From a virus, in IMG/VR virus record IMGVR_UViG_3300025138_000265, positions 1 to 27,782 of that record: a stretch of DNA of 27,782 nucleotides; one strand, written 5' to 3'. The position numbers were made by a program, and so were the translations under genes. The notes under the pieces are model-generated. The model saw nothing but the letters and a program-made list of their open reading frames with translations, was not told where the DNA came from and ran no database searches. This document shows positions 21,558-27,782 of this stretch, in pieces. Each line of letters begins with the position of its first letter. The first letter of the stretch is position 1.

Positions 21558-22853
21558 ATGCATATGATTGATGTAATGAAAAAACTGTCTGAAATAGCAG
21601 AGAATTACGATAACGAAGATATACAAGCAGGTATTGTTGCTGCAGGTAAAACTCATAGTGTAGTTGCTAAAAAAACTGTTCAAGAAAGTGCTGTAAAAGA
21701 CATGATGCAGGATGTCGAAGAGGGCATGACTAAAGCAGAATTTGCAAAAAAATATCCTGGCATGGCAGATCAGTATGATGAGATCAAACAAGAAATTAAA
21801 GATAAAATGAACGAAAGTGTAAACGAAGCACCTGGTGGACAAACAATAAGTGAATCATCAGCCGGAGACGCAGTTAAACAGGCATACGATGCAGTTTATG
21901 AATTTGTAGGTCAATATGATGATGCAGCACTTGAGTACTTAGACGACAATGCTCCTATGTTTAGCCAGATGTTTGAAAAATATGAAGATTTAGATGTTTT
22001 AGTAAGCAAATTAGACGATGCTACATTAATGCAATTAAAAGACGAATTAGATTCTGTTGCAGATGATTTATCAGATGGCGTTTTAGAATCTGTAAATGAA
22101 GTGCATGAAGATGTAGAATCTGATGAAACAGAATTAGATCGTATGCTTTATTTAGGTGGTGTTATGGGTTCAAGTAGTAACAACATTATGATTAAAGAAA
22201 ATAGTGAAGTTCCAGTACAAGAAGATAGAAAAGATGATATGATTTCTTGGGTAGAAAAGTATGAAAACTATATTGGCAGGAATGGTGATAGCCTTCCAGA
22301 AGGTTACGTTCAGTGGGCGATGAATAGTGGCATCGCAACAGATGCAATGGAACAAGATGAAGTTGACGCAATGATAAAAAAATACGGCGAAGATAAATTT
22401 GAAGACGACCCAATGTCATTTATTGATGAAATGCCTATTACTAAAGCATACATGCAAGAGTTAGAACAAATTACAGGTACTGATGACATTGAAGACAATG
22501 CTGAAATGATTAGAATGTTTGTAGAAAGTGCGACTAATGAAGCAAGTGTAGAAGAAGCAAGTGTAGAAGTTCCAGTACAAGAACTACAGGACATATTACA
22601 ATTAGCAGGATTTGAAAACTATGCAGAAAAGATCGAAGAGTATGCTAATGAGCCTAACGAAGAATACGGCGATTCAGAAGAACAGATGGTTGGTTTAAGT
22701 GGAGGACTAAACGGTCCTAAGACACATTATCCAGCAGCCGCAGGTGGAGACAATCCAATGAATGTTAAACCACTTAAGGTTGATGATGTTTATGAAAGTT
22801 TTTATACAAAATATGATAAATTCATTGCAGAACTAAACAACCAAAACAAATAA
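21558..22853 (+). CDS. Large acidic, probably head-core or minor structural protein
   Basis: This encodes 431 residues from ATG 21558 (MHMIDVMKKLSEIAENYDN), one base after the previous stop; AAGGA lies upstream. It is very acidic and helical. Several (I/L/V)xE-S steps (TVQES, TISES, LESVNE, FVESATNE) resemble gp21-type cleavage sites (I/L-x-E), so it may be processed in the prohead. It contains the exact repeat VPVQE twice (residues ~217 and ~337) and a tandem EASVE-EASVE. The C-terminus (LQDILQLAGFENYAEKIEEY ... HYPAAAGGDNPM ... VYESFYTKYDKFIAEL) looks like a separate conserved block. An intrinsic terminator follows. No enzyme motif is visible. Confidence 0.65.
   Translation: MHMIDVMKKLSEIAENYDNEDIQAGIVAAGKTHSVVAKKTVQESAVKDMMQDVEEGMTKAEFAKKYPGMADQYDEIKQEIKDKMNESVNEAPGGQTISESSAGDAVKQAYDAVYEFVGQYDDAALEYLDDNAPMFSQMFEKYEDLDVLVSKLDDATLMQLKDELDSVADDLSDGVLESVNEVHEDVESDETELDRMLYLGGVMGSSSNNIMIKENSEVPVQEDRKDDMISWVEKYENYIGRNGDSLPEGYVQWAMNSGIATDAMEQDEVDAMIKKYGEDKFEDDPMSFIDEMPITKAYMQELEQITGTDDIEDNAEMIRMFVESATNEASVEEASVEVPVQELQDILQLAGFENYAEKIEEYANEPNEEYGDSEEQMVGLSGGLNGPKTHYPAAAGGDNPMNVKPLKVDDVYESFYTKYDKFIAELNNQNK
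22206..22583 (+). repeat. Duplicated 18-base motif and 15-base tandem repeat in acidic protein gene
   Basis: GAAGTTCCAGTACAAGAA occurs at about 22206 and again at about 22566, both times encoding EVPVQE in frame. Just before the second copy, GAAGCAAGTGTAGAA is perfectly duplicated in tandem (22539-22553 and 22554-22568), encoding EASVE twice. Perfect identity suggests recent duplication. Confidence 0.8.
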
Positions 22854-22867
22854 TTAAAACATAACTC

Positions 22868-22891
22868 AATAGCACCGTTAGGTGCTATTTT
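22868..22891 (+). terminator. Intrinsic terminator after acidic protein gene
   Basis: AATAGCACC (22868-22876) pairs perfectly with GGTGCTATT (22881-22889) around a GTTA loop, followed by a short T run (22888-22891). Confidence 0.82.
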
Positions 22892-22903
22892 AGTGACTAG
22901 ATT

Positions 22904-22911
22904 AATAAATA
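22904..22911 (+). promoter_or_regulatory. T4-like late promoter AATAAATA with long leader
   Basis: AATAAATA followed by CTATGTG lies 83 bases before the ATG at 22995, the longest leader in the window. The leader holds a small hairpin (CTCAC 22919-22923 with GTGAG 22930-22934), the adjacent palindromes CCTAGG and GACGTC (22960-22970), and a repeated TAAACTCT. Confidence 0.7.
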
Positions 22912-22994
22912 CTATGTGCTCACCAAAGTGTGAGACTTATGGAGACTAAACTCTGTAGACCTAGGACGTCGTAAACTCTAAAGGAGAAAACAAA

Positions 22995-23642
22995 ATGGCT
23001 TTAAGAAAAATTCGTGGCAAAGTAATTAACCAAGCAATTGGAGCACACACAGGAAAAGACGGAGACTTGTTCTTCGACGATTCCACAAACAGTTTTAAAA
23101 TTTCAGACGGATCAACAGCAGGTGGTGTTAGATTACTACAAGATTCTGTTGTTCAAGCCAGTCCAACTGGACTGATGGGAGCAAGTATAACTGCTAAAAC
23201 ACAGTTAGCAAACGGTAGTGATATATTATTGGCTGCAGGTACACATTATATGACACCGGCTAATGGTAATGCTATGACTGTAACTCTACCAACATATGCT
23301 AATTCATCATTAGGTGATGTTATTATCCTTGAATACCATGTGTTAGGAAGTAACGGTCAAACTATGAAAATTGGTACTGCTAGTCAGTTTTATATGGCTA
23401 AATCAGCAATATACAAACCAGTTGGCGCAACAAGTAGTTTAGCAGGTCTAAACTTCGCAGTTGATCTCGCTGATGGTACTGCTGATGACTTTGCTAATTT
23501 AGTTGGATTAACTAATGCAGGTCCTGGTGTAGGTAGTTATGCTATCATCACTTTTAACGGATCAGTTTGGAGATTCGAAGCAAGATTAGAGAGTTCAGGA
23601 ACTTCTGTCGTTAACGGCACATCAGTTTTTGCACAATCATAA
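22995..23642 (+). CDS. Minor virion structural protein
   Basis: This encodes a 215-residue beta-rich protein. The N-terminus is basic (MALRKIRGKVINQAIG). The segment GKDGDLFFDDSTNSFKISDG then resembles residues ~28-50 of the fibre-like protein at 1015 (GDEGRLWYNN ... LRISDG). The rest (TPANGNAMTVTLPTYANSSL, GDVIILEYHVLGSNG, SYAIITFNGSVWRFEARLES) has the look of a small compact beta domain found in phage decoration or fibre-tip proteins. AAAGGAG precedes the ATG. It has its own late promoter, an unusually long leader and its own terminator, which fits an abundant, separately controlled virion component. A head-decoration role is possible; the sequence does not decide. Confidence 0.72.
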   Translation: MALRKIRGKVINQAIGAHTGKDGDLFFDDSTNSFKISDGSTAGGVRLLQDSVVQASPTGLMGASITAKTQLANGSDILLAAGTHYMTPANGNAMTVTLPTYANSSLGDVIILEYHVLGSNGQTMKIGTASQFYMAKSAIYKPVGATSSLAGLNFAVDLADGTADDFANLVGLTNAGPGVGSYAIITFNGSVWRFEARLESSGTSVVNGTSVFAQS

Positions 23643-23671
23643 GATACATTAATCTTAAAAAATACTTTATT

Positions 23672-23702
23672 AAACGGTGTCTATTTTTTAGGCACCGTTT
23701 TA
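23672..23702 (+). terminator. Intrinsic terminator after structural gene
   Basis: AAACGGTGTC (23672-23681) pairs with GGCACCGTTT (23691-23700) with one G-U pair. It continues into TTTTAT. Confidence 0.82.
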
Positions 23703-23728
23703 TATTTAAATAAAGCAAGGAGCAGAAA

Positions 23729-23899
23729 ATGGCTATAATTGAATGGGTTAAGGCAAGAACAATAGAAAGAACTTCGTGGGACGGAGCAGTTATAATTGCA
23801 ATTAGTGCAATAGCATTAATGGCAACTCCAATTATTAAATGGGTAGCAATCGCAGGATTAGCATATGGTATTTTTAGTATCTATAAGAAAGAAGACTAA
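23729..23899 (+). CDS. 56-residue membrane protein upstream of gp17
   Basis: AAGGAGCAG places a good ribosome site before the ATG. The protein has a short soluble head (MAIIEWVKARTIERTSWDG), then two hydrophobic segments at residues ~19-33 and ~35-51 separated by Pro34, and a KKED tail. The hairpin membrane topology is clear. I recall very similar short proteins with a RTIERTSWDG-type motif near gp17 in other marine T4-like phages, function unknown. With two membrane spans in 56 residues it could be holin-like or anchor packaging at the membrane, but neither is shown. Confidence 0.75.
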   Translation: MAIIEWVKARTIERTSWDGAVIIAISAIALMATPIIKWVAIAGLAYGIFSIYKKED

Positions 23900-23922
23900 A
23901 ATTAAGTATACTAAGTACTAGT

Positions 23923-25494
23923 ATGAGCAAAAGTTTAGATGGCGTATTAATAAAAAAAGCCAACCAGCAAGAAGTATTTACAAATGAAGAGATACTTGAA
24001 TTTGCAAAGTGTACAGATTCTGCAACCGGGCCTTTTTATTTTTTAACAAACTATTTTAATATACAACATCCGGTACAAGGTCAAATAAAATACCACCCAT
24101 ACGAGTATCAAGAAAGATTACTACAGACATATCACAATCACAGATTTAACATTAACATGTTGCCTCGTCAAACAGGAAAGACTACTACTGCGGCAGGTTA
24201 CTTATTGTGGAGAGCAATGTTTGTGCCTGATAGCATAATACTTATTGCCGCACACAAGTATGCAGGTGCACAAGAGATTATGCAACGTATACGTTATGCA
24301 TATGAATTATGCCCTAATCATATTCGTGCTGGTGTTACTAGTTATAACAAAGGTAGTATAGAGTTTGATAACGGCAGTCGTATTATTGCACAAGCAACAA
24401 CTGAAAACACAGGAAGAGGTTTAAGTATCTCACTTTTGTATAGTGACGAGTTTGCATTTGTTCGTAACACTATTGCTAGAGAATTTTGGACTAGTATTTC
24501 TCCTACTCTAGCAACAGGTGGTAGTGCTATTATTACAAGCACACCTAACAGCGACGAAGATCAATTTGCTATTATTTGGAGAGATGCAAATAAGAATTTT
24601 GATGAACACGGAAATGAACTACCAGGTGCAGTTGGAGTAAACGGGTTTAAAGCATACCGTAGTTATTGGCACGAACATCCAGATAGAGACGAACAATGGA
24701 AAAAAGATGAACTAGGTCGTATTGGAGAAGAACGGTTTAGACGTGAGCATGATTGTGAATTCATTATCAATGATGAAACTCTTGTTGATAGTTTAGTTCT
24801 AACAGGTATGCGAGGAGAAGACCCTATTAGCAAACAAGGAACTGTTAGATGGTATGCGAATCCTAAACAAGGAATGACATACTTAGTAGCACTAGATCCT
24901 AGTCTTGGAACAGGAGGGGATCCAGCAGCAATTCAAGTACTAGAAGTGCCTACAATGATACAAGTTGCTGAATGGAGACATAATAAAACTCCTATACCTC
25001 AACAAATACAGATAATGCGACAAATTATACAATTTATTGTAGAAGATACACAAGATGCTAACAGTGTATACTATAGTGTTGAGAATAATAGTATAGGAGA
25101 AGCTGCACTAGTAACTATTGCAGAAATAGGAGAAGAAGCAATTCCTGGAGTATTTTTAAGTGAAAGTAGAGCTCATGGCAATAGTAAACAGTTTCGTAAA
25201 GGATTTAACACTACACAAAGAAGTAAAATAACTGCATGTAGTAAACTAAAAACACTAGTTGAAAGTAGTAGATTAAAAGTTAACAGTAAGTTATTGGTTA
25301 GCGAACTTAAATGCTTTGTTGCTAGTGGAGGTAGTTATGCAGCCAAAACAGGAGAAACAGACGACTTAGTTATGAGTCTTATACTTTCTTTGAGAATGGC
25401 TAACGAACTAAAGAACTATCTCCCTGAATTAGATACACAAATGAGCGACGGAAGTGACTACGATATGCAACCAATGCCATTTGTAATAATGTAA
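23923..25494 (+). CDS. gp17: Large terminase subunit, gp17-like (ATPase and nuclease)
   Basis: gp17 is the DNA-packaging motor: an N-terminal ATPase translocates DNA and a C-terminal RNase H-like nuclease cuts headful lengths. Walker A is PRQTGKTT at residues 81-88, where the phage-type Arg and the Gln precede TGKT. Walker B with catalytic Glu is LLYSDEFAF, with D175 and E176. STPNSDEDQ near residue 205 is the coupling motif III region. Nuclease acidic residues are D325 in VALDPSLGTGGDP, E387 in YSVENNSIGEAAL, and D480/D481 in GETDDLVMSL. It has 523 residues against 610 in T4. The ATG at 23923 lacks a clear Shine-Dalgarno. In T4 gp16 is adjacent, but here four genes separate the two subunits. 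Confidence 0.96.
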   Translation: MSKSLDGVLIKKANQQEVFTNEEILEFAKCTDSATGPFYFLTNYFNIQHPVQGQIKYHPYEYQERLLQTYHNHRFNINMLPRQTGKTTTAAGYLLWRAMFVPDSIILIAAHKYAGAQEIMQRIRYAYELCPNHIRAGVTSYNKGSIEFDNGSRIIAQATTENTGRGLSISLLYSDEFAFVRNTIAREFWTSISPTLATGGSAIITSTPNSDEDQFAIIWRDANKNFDEHGNELPGAVGVNGFKAYRSYWHEHPDRDEQWKKDELGRIGEERFRREHDCEFIINDETLVDSLVLTGMRGEDPISKQGTVRWYANPKQGMTYLVALDPSLGTGGDPAAIQVLEVPTMIQVAEWRHNKTPIPQQIQIMRQIIQFIVEDTQDANSVYYSVENNSIGEAALVTIAEIGEEAIPGVFLSESRAHGNSKQFRKGFNTTQRSKITACSKLKTLVESSRLKVNSKLLVSELKCFVASGGSYAAKTGETDDLVMSLILSLRMANELKNYLPELDTQMSDGSDYDMQPMPFVIM

Positions 25495-25499
25495 AATGT

Positions 25500-25507
25500 A
25501 ATAAATA
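25500..25507 (+). promoter_or_regulatory. T4-like late promoter AATAAATA
   Basis: AATAAATA followed by CAGTATC lies only seven bases before the ATG at 25515, and no Shine-Dalgarno is seen. It begins just after the gp17 stop. Confidence 0.7.
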
Positions 25508-25514
25508 CAGTATC

Positions 25515-27782
25515 ATGATAGACTCAACACCACAAGACTTATTTAGTAAGTTAAAAGGACAATTTAAGAACTTAACCCTAGGAAGAGAAGACGGGTCGCA
25601 GACACTAGTGCCTAGCGAAGCAGTTTTCTTTGAGTTTGATTTTAGTGCTGACGGAGAAAGACTAGGCAGTGTAGTAGTTAGTATAGTTGATACTGGTATA
25701 CTAAAGGTTTACTTCTCTAACGATATAACTGACAATGTTAATATAAAACTTAAAAACAAATGGTATGATTTCTTAAAAGGACTAAGTAAATTCTCTGCTC
25801 GTAATATGCTTAATTATCAAACAAAGAATATCTCCAAAGCAAGACTAGATAAAAAAGATTTTGCGTTTCTATCAAAACAGAATAAAACAGAGGAAGAACT
25901 TACCATGGAAAGCAAATTATACGGAAGTAAGCAAAAAAGTTACCAGAATCTTAATAATGCAAAACTAATCGTACAACATAACCGAACAGTTGATGAAGAT
26001 AAAATGGGTGCTAGAAGCAGAAACATAAAAGCAATTTACATTGAAAATTCTCAAGGAGAAAGATTTAAATTTGAGAATAACTACTTGCCAGGTGCAAGGG
26101 CAATGGCAAGACACGTAAGTAACGGTGGGTATCCTAGAGACGAACACGGAATGCATATTGGTGAAATTATGTCAGAGATGTCACAACTTAAAACATTTGT
26201 TCGCGGTGTTAAAAGTCAAAATTATGTAAATGAAGATGCACAAGATATAATTGAAAGAGCAACAGGTAGATATTACGGATTAAAAAATACATTAGAATCC
26301 ATCAGTAAACAAAAAGGATATGTTAATTATTTCGAAGCATATCAGCCATCAGACATTGAAGTTTCAGAAGATGATATAAATGATCTTAAAGCAAAACTAA
26401 CTAGAAATGTATTCGATGATAAACTACAAGATAGTTTAAGTGTAGTGGGGAAAGCAATGAAAATTACAGAAAAGAAACAAGGCGAATTCTTCGACTATGG
26501 TAAATGGGTCAGGAGTGCTACTAGTGCTGGTGCAGAAGTTGTTGGTGATGTAAACAGTGCAACTGCAATGAAAGATGGCGAAGAGATTGGTAGTTGGAGT
26601 CAAGATGCACAAGACCTCGAAGCAAAGTATGGCAGTGATGTTAAAGAACCTGGATACGGTGAAGTTAACATGGGAATGGGAGATAGAAGTGATACTCCAG
26701 AACGACCATTTGATTTACCTGAAAAACTAGAATTAGCACCTGGTGAAAATATTTTAAAGAATGTAAAATACAGAAGTAGTAACGACTTGCTTAACTTAAT
26801 ATTAGTTGACATTGGTGAAAGAGCAACAGACGATGGTGTAAAAACTTTTGCAGAAGTAATGGCAGAAAAGATTGGAAGTATAGGAAGTGTATTTGGACAA
26901 CAAGAAGAAGATCCAGAGTTTAAAGCAAACAAAGGCAAGGCAGTAAAACTTGCAGGTATGTATATTAAACAAATGAAAGATAAAAAAGAATCTTTAGAGA
27001 ATAACGTATTAACTACTGTAGAAAATACAAGTGGCGAACGTCATGTGGTTGAAGTTCCGATGGAGCATTTTAAAGTTTACGAGAGTTCAATGGATAGACT
27101 TGTTGAAGGTACTTGGAATTTACCAGGTGACCAAGATACAGTACAAAAAGTAATAGACTTAATGCAAAAACCTATACCATTGGGCGATGGTGGTGAAGGT
27201 GCAACAGATGCAATTAGTTTTGCTTTTGGTGATGATACATTGTATGACGAATTAGGAGATGCAGGAGATAAAAATCCAAAAGCAGATGCTAGACCAATAA
27301 TATTAAATTGGATAGAAAGTTCAATAGATAATTTTGCAGATTCAAATTTCCCTACTATGTATTTAGATATGATATTTGATGAGTTAACATATGGACAAGA
27401 TAGTGCAATGAGTCCAGCACAAGGGGAACTACCATTAGATGTTCCAATGGATAATCTTAAAAAAGAAAGTGCAATACAAGAAGGTTTTGTAAGCCCTGAA
27501 AGTAAACTAGTGCATGAAATGTCTCAAGACGATAACGCATTCGACGTAATATATCAGGCATCTGGCAACGACGACCAAGTTGGAAAATACATACAAGAAC
27601 AAATGGAAGAAGTTGCACAGAATCAATTTGGTGGTGTTATTGGCGAGAATATCGAAGCAATCATAGATGAGATAATAGAAGATCATTATGAGATGAACGA
27701 ATCATCACAGAAATTTAATGTTGACCTTGATGAAGATCCAGAAGAAATTACTAACACTGGTCGTGAAGAAGAATTATCAAAT
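25515..27782 (+). CDS. Very large acidic protein, probably virion-associated (3' end outside window)
   Basis: The frame starts at ATG 25515 (MIDSTPQDLFSKLKGQFKNL) and stays open for all 756 codons to the window edge, so the true protein is longer. Residues 1-110 look folded (LVPSEAVFFEFDFSADGERL, VVVSIVDTGILKVYFS, WYDFLKGLSKFSARNMLNY). Residues ~140-280 contain AKLIVQHNRTVDED, ARSRNIKAIYIENSQGERFK and RAMARHVSNGGYPRDEHGMH. After ~residue 290 the protein becomes very acidic and helical, with (I/L)xE-like steps (TLESIS, AIQEGF), which may be prohead-protease sites. I recall a similar large protein of unknown function after gp17 in other marine T4-like phages. It is perhaps a head-core or injected protein; function unproven. 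Confidence 0.75.
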   Translation, partial: MIDSTPQDLFSKLKGQFKNLTLGREDGSQTLVPSEAVFFEFDFSADGERLGSVVVSIVDTGILKVYFSNDITDNVNIKLKNKWYDFLKGLSKFSARNMLNYQTKNISKARLDKKDFAFLSKQNKTEEELTMESKLYGSKQKSYQNLNNAKLIVQHNRTVDEDKMGARSRNIKAIYIENSQGERFKFENNYLPGARAMARHVSNGGYPRDEHGMHIGEIMSEMSQLKTFVRGVKSQNYVNEDAQDIIERATGRYYGLKNTLESISKQKGYVNYFEAYQPSDIEVSEDDINDLKAKLTRNVFDDKLQDSLSVVGKAMKITEKKQGEFFDYGKWVRSATSAGAEVVGDVNSATAMKDGEEIGSWSQDAQDLEAKYGSDVKEPGYGEVNMGMGDRSDTPERPFDLPEKLELAPGENILKNVKYRSSNDLLNLILVDIGERATDDGVKTFAEVMAEKIGSIGSVFGQQEEDPEFKANKGKAVKLAGMYIKQMKDKKESLENNVLTTVENTSGERHVVEVPMEHFKVYESSMDRLVEGTWNLPGDQDTVQKVIDLMQKPIPLGDGGEGATDAISFAFGDDTLYDELGDAGDKNPKADARPIILNWIESSIDNFADSNFPTMYLDMIFDELTYGQDSAMSPAQGELPLDVPMDNLKKESAIQEGFVSPESKLVHEMSQDDNAFDVIYQASGNDDQVGKYIQEQMEEVAQNQFGGVIGENIEAIIDEIIEDHYEMNESSQKFNVDLDEDPEEITNTGREEELSN

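Noticed and set aside
1-27782. tRNA genes, diversity-generating retroelement, integrase or prophage attachment site
   Set aside because: No cloverleaf-compatible intergenic sequence, reverse transcriptase motif or recombinase motif was found; gaps are too short and are filled by promoters and terminators.

Overview
The window is a piece of a marine T4-like myovirus (Caudoviricetes) genome, not bacterial chromosome. Nearly every recognisable product is a T4-type virion or packaging protein: neck gp13 and gp14, tail-sheath stabiliser gp15, sheath gp18, tube gp19, head-completion nuclease gp4, and terminase gp16 and gp17. The rest are beta-repeat fibre-like proteins of the kind common in cyanophage and pelagiphage genomes. 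The DNA is AT-rich and the coding density is very high: the longest non-coding gap is about 155 bases. I saw no tRNA, integrase, insertion sequence or CRISPR array. An AT-rich marine host such as SAR11 or a similar lineage is plausible, but that is inference.

Layout. (1) 1-6840: a plus-strand block of tail-fibre-like genes. It opens with the 3' end of one fibre gene and contains two paralogues that share an N-terminal domain. A small antisense zinc-ribbon gene interrupts the block. (2) 6837-10017: a minus-strand late operon, gp14-gp15-Nudix hydrolase. (3) 10114-12150: a cassette of unknown genes reading outwards from two back-to-back host-type sigma70 promoters (10674-10762). It lies between gp14 and gp13. 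(4) 12175-13567: gp13 and a dNMP kinase, followed by an antisense HNH-like zinc protein. (5) 13978-19480: sheath, tube and a large second tube-fold protein. (6) 19477-21023: a tightly coupled run of microprotein, unknown 123 aa protein, gp4 nuclease, CWC zinc protein and small terminase. (7) 21050-22853: two acidic proteins, the first with an N-terminus resembling the T4 capsid-targeting sequence. (8) 22995-25494: a minor structural protein, a 56 aa membrane protein and the large terminase. (9) 25515 to the window end: a very large acidic protein still open after 756 codons.

Regulation. Eleven ATAAATA-core boxes, matching the T4/cyanophage late promoter NATAAATA, sit at the 5' ends of genes or operons on both strands. 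Five intrinsic terminators are visible. At three genes (2548, 13865 minus, 25515) the box lies only 5-7 bases from the start codon and no Shine-Dalgarno is seen, so leaderless late mRNAs are predicted. Many gene junctions are TAATG or ATGA overlaps, implying translational coupling.

Together the genes would build the neck and contractile tail, finish and package the head (gp4, gp16, gp17), and decorate the virion with fibres. The least explained parts are the sigma70-driven cassette and the acidic proteins around the terminase genes. Portal gp20, protease gp21, scaffold gp22 and major capsid gp23 are not in the window.
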